64,000 nt of DNA from Deltaproteobacteria bacterium (GTDB lineage: Bacteria; Desulfobacterota; Desulfovibrionia; Desulfovibrionales; Desulfomicrobiaceae): positions 1-64,000 of the forward strand of contig RZYB01000002.1 of assembly GCA_009930495.1 (NCBI GenBank), read 5' to 3'. The stretch's first letter is position 1; each line of letters begins with the position of its first letter. The notes beneath the pieces were generated by a model, which was not told the DNA's origin, searched no databases, and saw nothing but the letters and a program-made list of their open reading frames with translations. Below, piece by piece: positions 1 to 8,852 of this stretch. Position numbers and translations under genes: made by a program.

Positions 1-161
1 ACTACTACAGAAGGAGGATCCCCTCAATCAAAATATTCAATTATTTTAGAAAGATTTCTGCTTCCGCGACTTTACTAACAACCCCGAAAGTCGAGTTTCT
101 TGAATGAAACGTTCGCCGCATGTATATTCAGGTATCTTTCAATGTCCGCTACGGAGATACC

Positions 162-2333
162 ATGTTCAAGCATCTGAAAATGCGGTATAAAATTCTTTTT
201 CCGGTCAGCCTGGTCATCATTTTGGTCTTAGTGGCCATGATGTTCGTTGTTCAGGACAGGCTCAAGGAACAGGCGCTCACGGACGCGCGGCGGCTGGCGC
301 AAGAGATCAGTTCCCGCTACGCGAACATGGTCAAGGGCGAGCTGGGCGCCGTCACCTCCGCGGCCAAGGCCCTGGCGGCGGGCATGGCCAACGAACGCGC
401 CCAGCCAGAGCCGGACCGGCGTGTGGCCGCGGGTCTGCTGCATCGAACATTGGATGCCTTTCCGGGGCTTTTCGGGGTCTGGACGGCCTGGGAACCGAAC
501 GCTTTTGATGGCCGTGACGCGGAATTCGTCAAGGCCGACGCCTTGCACGAGGAATCCGGTCGCTTCCTGGCCTATATCATCCGGGAAAAGACCGGGACCA
601 CCGAAACCCACACCACGGTGGTCAATGCCACGTCGCGCGCCGAGGATGACAAATGGTATTGGCAGCCTCTGCAGACCAAGCGCGTGTTTCTGACCGACCC
701 CACGACATACGAAGTGGCCGGCCAGAACAGGATGATGATCAGTGTTTGCGTGCCGCTTTTCGAACAGGGTCAGGCCGTGGTGGGGGCGGATTTAAGCCTG
801 GAGGGTCTGCAAGCCCTGGCCGCGCGGGTTCAGGTTTTCGATACGGGTTATGGCTTCTTGTTGTCCCAGACTGGGATGGTCGTGGCTCATCCCGACAAGG
901 ACTTGATCGGCGTGAATTTTCGCGATCATATCGCCGACGCCAATAGAGCCGATTTCGAAACGTCCCTGGCCCAGGGCGAACAGGTTCTCTTCACGCAGTA
1001 TTCCAACACCACGCATCAGGACATGCTTTACTGCATGACGCCCATTTCGCTTGAAGGCGTGGATGGGTACTGGAATTTTGTCATCAACATTCCGCAAGAG
1101 GCCATCTTTGCCGGCGCCCGCGACATGCAAACCCTGTTGCTGGGCCTGAGCCTGGGCGGGCTGGTCCTGCTTGTGGTGCTGGTTTATGGTATCATCGGGA
1201 TGATCGTGAAGCCCGTGGGCGAGATCACCGTCGTGGCCCAGGCTATCGCGGCCGGGGATCTGGACCGAAATATCGGGATTCAGCAGCGGGACGAGATCGG
1301 GATCCTGGCCGATTCCTTGCGGGGGATGGTTGCCTCGCTCAAGGGCAAGATCGAGACGGCCAACGTCAAGACGCGCGAGGCCGAGGAGCAGAGCCGACTG
1401 GCACGGGAAGCCATGGACCAGGCCGAGGCGGAGCGACGGCGCGCGGCTTTGGCCCGAGCCGAGGGTTTGGCCCAGGCCGGGGCGCGTCTGGAACGGATCA
1501 CGTCCGTGATCGTCGACGCTTCCGAACGCATGGCTGCCCAGACCCGGATCATGCTCCAGGGCGCGGATGAGCAAGGTGGTCGTATCCAGGGCACGGCCAC
1601 GGCCATGGAGGAAATGAACGCCACTGTTCTGGAAATCGCCCGCAACGCTTCCCAGGCGGCCGAGGTTGGGCAGCAGGCCCAATCCAAGGCCGAGGAAGGC
1701 GCGGGCGTGGTGGAACAGGCCAAGGCCACCATGGGCCAGGTCGTGTCCGAGGTGGATGTCCTGAAGCACAACATGGCCGAGCTTGGCACCCAGGCCCAGG
1801 GTATCGGAGCCATCATCGGGGTCATCGACGATATCGCCGATCAAACGAACCTCTTGGCCCTGAACGCGGCCATCGAGGCGGCCAGAGCCGGGGACGCCGG
1901 ACGCGGGTTCGCCGTGGTTGCCGACGAGGTACGCAAGCTGGCCGAAAAAACCATGACCGCGACCAAGGAAGTGTCCGCGTCCATTAGCGCCATCCAGAGC
2001 GCGGCAATGGACAATATCGGGGCCATGGATTCCGCCTTTGGTAGGATCACCGAGGCGGATCGCTATTCATCCCGATCCGGGGAAGTGCTTTTGGAAATCG
2101 TGAGCCAGTCCGAGGCCAGCGCCGCCCAGATCAGGAGCATCGCCACGGCGGCCGAGGAACAGTCCGCAGCCTCGGAGGAGATCAACCACGCCATCGACGA
2201 CATCAATCGCATCACCCAGGAAACCTCTCGGGGGGCACGCGAGGTGGGCGATTCCATCTCCGGGATGGCGGCCCAGATCGCGGAACTCAACGCCATCGTC
2301 ATGGAACTCAAATCCTCGAAAGCGGACGAATAA
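162..2333 (+). CDS. Methyl-accepting chemotaxis protein with extracytoplasmic Cache sensor
   Basis: Transmembrane chemoreceptor of 723 residues that should signal to the CheA/CheW complex. Two membrane segments (about residues 9-29 and 324-345) bracket a periplasmic region of about 290 residues with the look of a double-Cache ligand-binding domain. A HAMP linker follows (about 345-400), then a long helical signalling domain whose highly conserved hairpin tip lies at about 551-597 ([18 protein letters not shown]). The ligand cannot be read from the sequence. I chose the ATG at 162 because GGAG sits 5 bases upstream and the membrane anchor follows at once; an in-frame ATG at 120 would add 14 residues without a good ribosome site. 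It is a single gene ending at a terminator, with no che genes nearby. The family is certain; the sensor subtype is inferred from layout. Confidence 0.95.
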   Translation: MFKHLKMRYKILFPVSLVIILVLVAMMFVVQDRLKEQALTDARRLAQEISSRYANMVKGELGAVTSAAKALAAGMANERAQPEPDRRVAAGLLHRTLDAFPGLFGVWTAWEPNAFDGRDAEFVKADALHEESGRFLAYIIREKTGTTETHTTVVNATSRAEDDKWYWQPLQTKRVFLTDPTTYEVAGQNRMMISVCVPLFEQGQAVVGADLSLEGLQALAARVQVFDTGYGFLLSQTGMVVAHPDKDLIGVNFRDHIADANRADFETSLAQGEQVLFTQYSNTTHQDMLYCMTPISLEGVDGYWNFVINIPQEAIFAGARDMQTLLLGLSLGGLVLLVVLVYGIIGMIVKPVGEITVVAQAIAAGDLDRNIGIQQRDEIGILADSLRGMVASLKGKIETANVKTREAEEQSRLAREAMDQAEAERRRAALARAEGLAQAGARLERITSVIVDASERMAAQTRIMLQGADEQGGRIQGTATAMEEMNATVLEIARNASQAAEVGQQAQSKAEEGAGVVEQAKATMGQVVSEVDVLKHNMAELGTQAQGIGAIIGVIDDIADQTNLLALNAAIEAARAGDAGRGFAVVADEVRKLAEKTMTATKEVSASISAIQSAAMDNIGAMDSAFGRITEADRYSSRSGEVLLEIVSQSEASAAQIRSIATAAEEQSAASEEINHAIDDINRITQETSRGAREVGDSISGMAAQIAELNAIVMELKSSKADE

Positions 2334-2345
2334 AGAGAAGAGAAG

Positions 2346-2373
2346 GGGAGGCTTCAGGCCTCCCTTAGTTTTT
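2346..2373 (+). terminator. Rho-independent terminator of the chemoreceptor gene
   Basis: Inverted repeat GGGAGGC / GCCTCCC with a 5-base loop starts 13 bases after the stop codon and is followed by TTAGTTTTT. It overlaps the last codon of the convergent U32 gene. Confidence 0.8.
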
Positions 2374-3594
2374 GGAAGGACACGCCGCGCGTAGGAAAAG
2401 CCCCGGCCGGAGGTCGGGATGATCGCAGCGCAGGATCAGGCGCAGGCCGCTGTGCGCGTCGCGCACGAGACTACCGTCGTCTTTTTCCGCGCCGAACGAT
2501 CCGGCCGCGAGACGGGGGCGGCGCAGGCCCGGGGCCAGGATTTCCAAGGGTTCGCTGTCCTGGAAGCGGTGCTTGACGTCCATGATCCATGCTCCGGGGC
2601 GGATTTCTTCCACAAGGCGGGCCACGATGTTCTTGCGGTGCTCGCGCGGCAGGGGCTGGGCCAGGGTATGGCGGATGGGCGTGAAAAAACCGGTGGACAG
2701 CGGCCGGGTCGCGGTCTGACGTAATTCGTCCAGATACAGGGCGGGGCGGAACACGCCCGTGGTCAGGTCATCGAGGGCCGTGCGGTGGATATCCGTGACC
2801 TGGGCCAGATAGGACGTGGTCTTCATGCGCCCCTCGATTTTGAGGCTGTGCACGCCGACGCGCTGGAACCAGCGCAGGTACTTGATCAGGCACAGATCCT
2901 CGGCGCCCATGATCTGGGTGTAGTCTTCGTCCTCGACCAATTCCCACATGTCCTGGCCGGACCGCAGCCGCTCTTCGAGACGGACTCCGGTGATTTTGTA
3001 ATCAAAGCGGCAAGGGTGGGTGCACAGGCCCTGGTTGGCGGACCGGGCATTGACATGGGCCGAGAGCAGACATCGCCCGGAAATGGCCATGCACATGGCC
3101 CCATGCACGAAAACTTCCACCTCCAGGTCCCGGACATTTTCAAGCACGGTGCGGATGCGCGCCGCGCCCAGTTCACGGGCCAGATTGACCCGTGTCACGC
3201 CCTGGTCGCGCCAGAACGCGGCCGAGGCGGAGTTGGATGTATTGGCCTGGGTCGAGAGATGTATGGGGATGCGTGGAGCACGTCGCCTGGCCATGGCCAT
3301 GACGCCGGGATCGGCGATGATGAGGCCATCCACGCCGGAGGCGTCCAGTTCGTCCAGATAGCGGGCGACTTCGGGCAGTTGTTCTTCCCAGGCCAACAGG
3401 TTCAGGGTGAAGTAGACCTTGGCCGCGTGGGCGTGGGCCGTGGCCACGGCCTGGCGCAGGGCTGGAAACGAAAAGCCGCCGGCCTTGGCGCGCAGGTTCA
3501 GGCCCTGGCCCCCCAGGTACACCGCGTCGGCTCCGTAGAGCAGGGCCGTGCGGAGCTTGTCCGGATCGGCGGCCGGGACCAGGAGTTCGGGCAT
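2365..3594 (-). CDS. U32 family protein, probable tRNA/rRNA hydroxylation (TrhP/RlhA-like)
   Basis: A 409-residue U32 protein. The N-terminus (MPELLVPAADPDKLRTALLY) and the U32 signature at about 160-178 (EVFVHGAMCMAISGRC) are diagnostic; Cys168, Cys175, Cys191 and Cys195 are in the positions of the four cysteines that hold an Fe-S cluster in characterised members. U32 proteins were named peptidases, but E. coli TrhP and RlhA are prephenate-dependent RNA hydroxylases; the length fits the shorter TrhP type. It follows the PHP gene with 5 bases between its start and that gene's stop, so the two probably share a transcript. An alternative ATG at 3609 would add MLVNA and overlap the PHP stop. Family is sure; the precise RNA target is inference. 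Confidence 0.88.
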   Translation of the reverse strand: MPELLVPAADPDKLRTALLYGADAVYLGGQGLNLRAKAGGFSFPALRQAVATAHAHAAKVYFTLNLLAWEEQLPEVARYLDELDASGVDGLIIADPGVMAMARRRAPRIPIHLSTQANTSNSASAAFWRDQGVTRVNLARELGAARIRTVLENVRDLEVEVFVHGAMCMAISGRCLLSAHVNARSANQGLCTHPCRFDYKITGVRLEERLRSGQDMWELVEDEDYTQIMGAEDLCLIKYLRWFQRVGVHSLKIEGRMKTTSYLAQVTDIHRTALDDLTTGVFRPALYLDELRQTATRPLSTGFFTPIRHTLAQPLPREHRKNIVARLVEEIRPGAWIMDVKHRFQDSEPLEILAPGLRRPRLAAGSFGAEKDDGSLVRDAHSGLRLILRCDHPDLRPGLFLRAACPSKN

Positions 3595-3599
3595 GGCGT

Positions 3600-4472
3600 T
3601 CACGAGCATTCGGGCAGGGCCAATCCAAGGGCTGCGCGGCGTTCCTTCATGCGTTCCACCAGCCGGTAGGACGGACGCAGGCCTCCTTTGCCCCGGCCCA
3701 GGGCGATGTTGGGCTTGTTGTCGCCGTGGAAGTCCGAGCCGGCGCTTTCCAGCAGGTCGAGACGCCGGCACAAGTCGGCGTAGACCGTGGTCTGGGCCTG
3801 GGTGTGCATGGAATAGTAGACCTCCATCCCGTCCAGGCCCCAACCCTTGAGCTCCCGCAACACGTTCTCCAATCCCCCTTCGTCCAGATGCAGGGTGCAG
3901 GGATGGGCCAGGATGACCGTGCCTCCCTCGGCCTTGAGCAACTCGATGGCCTGACGTGGATCGAATTTTTCCTTGGGCGCGTAGCCCTTGGTGCCGGGGC
4001 GTAGCCAGGATGCGAAGGCGTCGCGCATGTCCAGGGCGTGGCCCTTGCTCACCAGAAGTTGGGCGATGTGCGGCCGGCCGATGGTGCCACCGGCGGCGGT
4101 GCGTTCCAATTCATCGTAGGTGATGGCCACGCCGTGGCTGTTCAGGTTGTGGATGATGGTTTCGTTGCGGGTTTTGCGCAGCCGGGTCAGCGTGTCCAGG
4201 CTGGCCTGAAGCCGGATCGGACGCAGGGGCAGCCACAGACCCAGGATGTGCATGCTGCCCTTGGGAAAATTGACGCTCAGTTCACAGCCGCCGATGACTT
4301 CGATTTTCCAGGCGCGGCCGGCCGCGCAGGCTTCCGGCAGCCCCTGGATCGTGTCGTGGTCGGTCAGGGCCATGGCCCGAAGGCCCATGGCCGCAGCCTG
4401 GGCCACCAGCTCGGACGGCGTCAGGGTGCCGTCGGAGGCGGTGGAGTGGGTGTGCAGATCGATTTCTGGCAT
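3600..4472 (-). CDS. PHP domain phosphoesterase (RNase AM / TrpH type)
   Basis: A 290-residue metal-dependent phosphoesterase of the PHP superfamily. The metal-binding motifs are intact: HTHSTASDG at residues 7-15, TDHDT at about 37-41, the IGGCELS stretch, an AHP motif around residue 190 and GSDFHG near 252. This arrangement matches the YciV/TrpH group, in which E. coli RNase AM trims the 5' ends of small RNAs and digests short oligonucleotides. It lies directly upstream of the U32 gene, hinting at a joint RNA-related role. The start is the ATG preceding the first metal motif by six residues, as usual in the family. Substrate is inferred from homology only. Confidence 0.87.
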   Translation of the reverse strand: MPEIDLHTHSTASDGTLTPSELVAQAAAMGLRAMALTDHDTIQGLPEACAAGRAWKIEVIGGCELSVNFPKGSMHILGLWLPLRPIRLQASLDTLTRLRKTRNETIIHNLNSHGVAITYDELERTAAGGTIGRPHIAQLLVSKGHALDMRDAFASWLRPGTKGYAPKEKFDPRQAIELLKAEGGTVILAHPCTLHLDEGGLENVLRELKGWGLDGMEVYYSMHTQAQTTVYADLCRRLDLLESAGSDFHGDNKPNIALGRGKGGLRPSYRLVERMKERRAALGLALPECS

Positions 4473-4587
4473 GTAATTGGGTTGAGGCTGGAATCCGGGA
4501 ATGGCAGAGCGTGTGTTTACCCGGAAAAAACAAAAATCGGCATGCGTCGGAACACACGCCGTTTTCAGAGCGCCGGAGCGCGGGACG

Positions 4588-4806
4588 TTATTTGAAGCGG
4601 TAGGTAATTCTGCCCCGGGTCAGGTCATAGGGAGAAAGCTCCACCTTGACCCGGTCGCCCGGAAGGATGCGGATGTAGAATTTGCGCATTTTGCCAGAGA
4701 TGTGCCCCAGTACCTGATGACCGTTTTCCAGGCGCACCAGAAACATGGCGTTGGGCATGGCTTCCTCGACAATACCTTCGACTTCGATTGACTCTTCCTT
4801 GGCCAT
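4588..4806 (-). CDS. infA: Translation initiation factor IF-1
   Basis: Full-length 72-residue IF-1, a single S1-type OB-fold that binds the ribosomal A site with IF-2 and IF-3. It begins [11 protein letters not shown] and contains the family hallmarks [20 protein letters not shown] and the C-terminal LTRGRITYR. The open frame continues upstream, but the length and N-terminus of the family fix the start at 4806; AAGAAGG lies about 12 bases upstream. It stands alone here, not in a ribosomal protein operon. Confidence 0.97.
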   Translation of the reverse strand: MAKEESIEVEGIVEEAMPNAMFLVRLENGHQVLGHISGKMRKFYIRILPGDRVKVELSPYDLTRGRITYRFK

Positions 4807-5146
4807 ATAAGACGGATACCTTCTTTGTTTACAGGAGTTTTGATTCAAAGACGCAAATTCATACCCGCTTGAAAGTGAAATGACAAGCTTCGAAATTTCT
4901 CCCCAACCGATCCCGAGGCATGGATCAGGGGCCGATGCGCACGGGTCCGGCATCCCATCCTGGCCGTGGCCTCGTGGGGGCGCTTGTGCCCGGAGAAGGA
5001 AATACCCTCGAATTTTTGAAGCCGGAGCGGACACGCGGTTTTCGTCGAAAATGGACTTGCCTGTTCCCGCCCTTGCCTCCTAGGTCTTGGGCGGCTCGGC
5101 GCCGCTGGCGCCCTTTTTTGAACCTTTTCACGTGAGGACGATCTTC
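4807..5146. other. Intergenic region between divergent infA and the HAD gene
   Basis: About 340 bases separate infA (minus) from the HAD gene (plus), so promoters for both must lie here, but I could not pick convincing -35/-10 pairs. It contains a hairpin with a T run at 5098-5119. No coding frame in it looks real. Confidence 0.5.
5098..5119 (+). terminator. Hairpin plus T-run upstream of the HAD gene (terminator or attenuator)
   Basis: GGCGCC repeated around a 3-base loop, then C and six T residues. There is no plus-strand gene upstream to terminate, so it may act as an attenuator in the leader of the following gene or be fortuitous. Confidence 0.35.
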
Positions 5147-5803
5147 ATGAAATATAAGGCAGTTGTTTTCGATATGGATGGCACCCTGCTCGACACCCTG
5201 GATGACTTGGCGGATTCCATGAATCGGGTCCTGGTCCGGAATCATTTACCGACCCATCCCGTGGCGGCGTATCGCGAGTTCGTGGGCAGTGGCGTGAAAC
5301 AGCTGGTTCATCGCGCCCTTCCTTCCGAGGTCCGCGACAACGAGGGCGTGGCGGACGCCTGCGTGCGTGGATTTCTGGACGAATACGAAGCCAACTGGAA
5401 TGTGAAAACAGGACCTTACGCGGGCATTCCCGAGCTTTTGGACAATCTTGTGGCCCGGAACATGCCCATGGCGGTGCTGACCAACAAGCCACAGGATTTC
5501 GCGGACCTGTGCATGCAACGATTTCTGGGGAACTGGCCCTTTGCCGTGACCATGGGTCAGGTACCCGGCGTGCCGGTCAAGCCTGATCCGGCCGGAACCT
5601 GGCGCTTGATCGAGCGTTTGGCGGTGCGCCCCGAGGAAATCGCCTATCTTGGCGACACGGATGTGGATATGCGCACCGCCGTCAACGCGGGCATGTTTCC
5701 GGTGGGCGTTCTGTGGGGCTTTAGGTCGGAAGGGGAGTTGCTGGATTCCGGCGCGGCCGCGATCATCGGGCATCCCCTGGACGTGCTGCGCCTTTTGAAC
5801 TGA
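5147..5803 (+). CDS. HAD-superfamily phosphatase, phosphoglycolate phosphatase-like
   Basis: A 218-residue haloacid dehalogenase-type hydrolase. The catalytic motif I is FDMDGTLLDT (nucleophile Asp near residue 9), followed by an alpha-helical cap; motif II is LTNKP, motif III the lysine in VKPDP, and motif IV YLGDTDVDM. Length, cap type and the GTLLDTLDD opening match Gph-like phosphoglycolate phosphatases, which remove the 2-phosphoglycolate formed in DNA repair. Related enzymes with other sugar-phosphate or pyrophosphate substrates look similar, so the substrate is not certain. The ATG at 5147 is preceded by GAGG at a normal distance; an earlier in-frame start at 5087 lacks one and would run through the hairpin. 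Confidence 0.85.
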   Translation: MKYKAVVFDMDGTLLDTLDDLADSMNRVLVRNHLPTHPVAAYREFVGSGVKQLVHRALPSEVRDNEGVADACVRGFLDEYEANWNVKTGPYAGIPELLDNLVARNMPMAVLTNKPQDFADLCMQRFLGNWPFAVTMGQVPGVPVKPDPAGTWRLIERLAVRPEEIAYLGDTDVDMRTAVNAGMFPVGVLWGFRSEGELLDSGAAAIIGHPLDVLRLLN

Positions 5804-5932
5804 ACGCCGGATTGGGCGTGTCGGCTGCTTTTCGTCCGAGGCCGTGGGCTCTTTGGCTGGCACGCGTGGCCGGGAGCCGGATGGATGCGCCGATTCGGAC
5901 ATGGGTCCGAAAAACCGGGATGGTGCCCACGG

Positions 5933-6814
5933 CTAGAGCAGGTTGGGCATGCGTCCCGGTCCGGTCGTGTCCAGGACGCGTGCGTCCAGAAGTTCGTCCA
6001 GCTCTTCCAGGAGGCGGCCCCGGTCCGTTGGCAGACGCCCGGCCAGGGGCAGGATGTTCGAGACATGGTCCGCCCTGAACACCGTTTGGCGGAGGTTTAG
6101 CGCCGCGAGCAGGTCGCGCAGCTCCCGCGCGGCCTCCGCCTCGGACAGGAGGGCAAAGCGTCCGGCCTGGATCCACGCGGACAGCGGCGTCTTGGGGATG
6201 GGAACAAGACGCAGACAGGAGAGCAGCCGGGGTTGCATGGCATTCAGGGCCAGGGCCGTGTCGCGGACATGGGCGGCCGAGGCGGCGCGTCCGCCAAGGC
6301 CCAGGAGCACCATGACCGAAACCGAGATTCCCGCCATCCGCATCCTTTGGGCGCCATCGATCATGCACGCGGCCGAAGTGTTCTTGGCCATGCGTTTCAG
6401 GATGTCCTCGCAGCCACTTTCCAGACCAAGGTACACCGTGCGCAATTTGGCGGCGCGCAGCGCGTCCAGGTCGTGATCGCTTTTGGCGGCCATGGCCCGG
6501 CCCGAGGCGTAGCACGTCACCCTGGACAGTGCCGGAAAGTGCTGGTCCAGCTGCTCCAGGATGGTCAGCAGACGTGGCGTGGGCAGGGCCAGGGCGTCGC
6601 CGTCGGCGAGAAACACGCGTCGGGCCAGGGGTTTCGCGCGCGCGGCCTGGGCAATGGCGCGGGCCGTGTCCTCGGGCTCGTGGACGCGGTAGGGCACGCC
6701 CCGGTACATGGCGCAGAAGGCGCAGGCGTTGTGCGGGCACCCGTCGGCCACCCGGATGAGCACGCTATCGTGCTCGGCCGGTGGGCGGAACATTTGGTGT
6801 TGGTGTGCGGACAT
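5933..6814 (-). CDS. Radical SAM protein with CX4CX2C cluster motif
   Basis: A 293-residue radical S-adenosylmethionine enzyme. The cluster-binding cysteines are in DGCPHNACAFCAMY near residues 25-38, spaced CX4CX2C rather than the textbook CX3CX2C. The usual SAM-binding features follow: the acidic VFLADGDAL strand, YLGLESGCEDIL (GxIxGxxE-like) near residue 125, and a strand with LLGLGG. No second Fe-S domain is obvious. The group with the CPHNxCxFCxMY signature is widespread in anaerobes but I know of no characterised member. Its start lies inside the 3' end of the upstream histidine kinase gene (50-base overlap), so the two are probably co-transcribed. Confidence 0.82.
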   Translation of the reverse strand: MSAHQHQMFRPPAEHDSVLIRVADGCPHNACAFCAMYRGVPYRVHEPEDTARAIAQAARAKPLARRVFLADGDALALPTPRLLTILEQLDQHFPALSRVTCYASGRAMAAKSDHDLDALRAAKLRTVYLGLESGCEDILKRMAKNTSAACMIDGAQRMRMAGISVSVMVLLGLGGRAASAAHVRDTALALNAMQPRLLSCLRLVPIPKTPLSAWIQAGRFALLSEAEAARELRDLLAALNLRQTVFRADHVSNILPLAGRLPTDRGRLLEELDELLDARVLDTTGPGRMPNLL

Positions 6815-8696
6815 GGGCGGTTTGCGCGGTGTAGGGTTTAAGAATCTTGACCAGATCCGCCTTGGCCACGGGCTTGGGAAGATGGCCGTTCATGCCCACT
6901 TCCAGGAAGCGCGCCGTGTCCGAGGCAAAGGCATGGGCGGTCATGGCGATGATGGGGATGCTTCCTCCCTTGTCCTTGGGCCAGGACCGGATGATGGTGG
7001 TAGTCTGGATCCCGTCCATTTCGGGCATCTGGATGTCCATGAGAACCAGGTCGAAGTTATCCGAGGCCAATTTTTCCAGAACCTCCTTGCCGGTCATGGC
7101 CAGGGAGCCGTGATGGCCGAGAGATTCCAGGAATTTGAGGGCGACGGTGCTGTTGATGGGATTGTCCTCGGCCACCAGCACGTTCAGGCTGTGCTTTCCG
7201 GGCATGGCCAGGGGCGCTGTTTCGGGTTTGGCCGGGTTTTCGAGTTTGGCCGGAGGGGATGCCAGGGGCAGAAGGACATAGAAGGCCGTTCCGAGTTCGT
7301 CGGATTCAAAAGCCATGGATCCGTTGAGTAAAACCACCAGCTGGTGGGTGATGCTCAGGCCCAGGCCCGAGCCGCCGAATTTTCTGGTCTGGGTGGAGTC
7401 GGCCTGGGAAAAGGGCTCGAAAAGGCGGTCTTGGGCTTCGGGTGGGATACCCACGCCCGTGTCGCGGATTTCGATGAAAATGCGGTGCTCGCCCGGTCGC
7501 ACGGGCGAGAGCAGGGACATGGACACGTCCACCCGACCGTGCGGGGTGAATTTGACCGCGTTGCCGATGATGTTGGTCAGGATCTGGCGGATGCGCACCG
7601 TGTCTCCGAACAGATATCCGGGCACGGCCGCGTCCACGGCGATGTCCAGGACAAGGCCCCTGTCCAGGATCACGGCCTGAAAGCTGTCGTCGAGGTCCTG
7701 CATGAGCGCGCGGGGACTGAATGTCTCCGCGATCACGGGCATGCGCGAGGCCTCCAGCCGGGACAGATCGAGGATGTCGTTCAAAAGGCGTAGCAGGCTC
7801 TTGGCCGACTGCATGGCCGCCTGCAGGTAGCGTTGGTTGTCGGCCGGATCGGGGCTGTCCATGGCCAGTTGCAACATGCCCATGATGCCGTTCATCGGAG
7901 TGCGGATTTCATGACTCATGTTGGCCAGGAACTGGCTTTTGGCCCGGGCCGCCGTCTCGGCGTCCTCCTTGGCCTGGGACAGTTTTTGCTCGGCCGTCCG
8001 GCGTTCCTCCACTTCCAGACTGAGCTGGGTGAAGGTGTCGAGCAGGTTTTCGCGCATGTTTTCCAAGGCGGCGGTGACCTGGTCCAATTCGTCGTTATGA
8101 TTGTTTTTGCGCAAGATAATGGGACGACGCAGGTTCGTGGGCGAAAGATCCATGACCTGGTTGGCCAGGGCGCCGAGGTGGCGGCCGATGAGATGGTGGA
8201 ACAGGGCGATCAGGGCCGCCGCCAGGGACAGCGCGACCACGCTTTGGGCCGACAGGGTGCTCAGAAATTCCTGGCCAATTTGTTTTTGTAACGGGTCCAG
8301 GGACGCCGTGACCGAGAGCTGCCCAAGATGATAGGGCTGGCCGTTGAAGGCGTGGATGAGCTGGAAGTCGCGGTGCAGAAGATTTTTGCCGGTCATGGCG
8401 CCGGCTTCGGCGATGACCGTGCCGGATTGCGTGATCCTGGCGTGGATGAAGTTGGGCCGCTGGATCAGGCCCTGGAGCTGGATGGCGAGCAGATTGGAGT
8501 CGAGTTGCCACAGGCTGGCGGTGATGCCCTTCAAGTCGGAAGCAGCCACGTGGTCCAGGGTGTTTTTCAGCGTGGCGACATCATGACGATATTGATGAAA
8601 GAGTTGCAGGCCGGCCAGGAGGGCGCTCATGACCACGCTCAGCAGGCAGGCCGAGATGATGAGCCTGGAACTCAAGCTGCGACGGGTCGTGGACAT
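6765..8696 (-). CDS. Membrane-bound hybrid sensor histidine kinase
   Basis: A 643-residue kinase. Order of domains: N-terminal membrane helix (about 10-32), a periplasmic sensor of roughly 110 residues, a second membrane helix (about 145-170), a HAMP-like linker and coiled coil, then the dimerisation/phosphoacceptor helix with FLANMSHEIRTPMNG (His262). The ATP-binding domain carries GNAVKFTPHG, IRDTGVGIP and the G-rich GGSGLGLSI box. A receiver domain ends the protein; its phospho-acceptor is Asp554 in LVLMDIQMPEMDG. Upstream in-frame starts at 8783 and 8756 exist, but the ATG at 8696 has AAGGA 7 bases before it and begins a normal membrane anchor. No partner response regulator gene is adjacent; the downstream radical SAM gene overlaps its end. 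Confidence 0.92.
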   Translation of the reverse strand: MSTTRRSLSSRLIISACLLSVVMSALLAGLQLFHQYRHDVATLKNTLDHVAASDLKGITASLWQLDSNLLAIQLQGLIQRPNFIHARITQSGTVIAEAGAMTGKNLLHRDFQLIHAFNGQPYHLGQLSVTASLDPLQKQIGQEFLSTLSAQSVVALSLAAALIALFHHLIGRHLGALANQVMDLSPTNLRRPIILRKNNHNDELDQVTAALENMRENLLDTFTQLSLEVEERRTAEQKLSQAKEDAETAARAKSQFLANMSHEIRTPMNGIMGMLQLAMDSPDPADNQRYLQAAMQSAKSLLRLLNDILDLSRLEASRMPVIAETFSPRALMQDLDDSFQAVILDRGLVLDIAVDAAVPGYLFGDTVRIRQILTNIIGNAVKFTPHGRVDVSMSLLSPVRPGEHRIFIEIRDTGVGIPPEAQDRLFEPFSQADSTQTRKFGGSGLGLSITHQLVVLLNGSMAFESDELGTAFYVLLPLASPPAKLENPAKPETAPLAMPGKHSLNVLVAEDNPINSTVALKFLESLGHHGSLAMTGKEVLEKLASDNFDLVLMDIQMPEMDGIQTTTIIRSWPKDKGGSIPIIAMTAHAFASDTARFLEVGMNGHLPKPVAKADLVKILKPYTAQTAHVRTPTPNVPPTGRAR

Positions 8697-8852
8697 GGCA
8701 TGGTCCTTGTGGGCGACAAAAGGCTCCGCAGGATATTTTTTCCAAATATCGGGCATGCTACGTGTCCCTTGAATCTTTGACAAGTACTGTCCGAGATTGG
8801 AGATGCCGTCCTTTTTTGCATATCCGGCTGCCTCCTGCTAAACAGGCTGACC

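Noticed and set aside
5861-5876. TGGCACG in the HAD-radical SAM intergenic region as a sigma-54 site
   Set aside because: The -12 position reads GCCGG rather than TTGCW and there is no suitably placed plus-strand gene downstream.
8777-8805. TTGACA followed after 17 bases by GAGATG upstream of the DUF2868 gene
   Set aside because: The -35 box is perfect but the -10 hexamer has almost no match, so I do not list it as a promoter.
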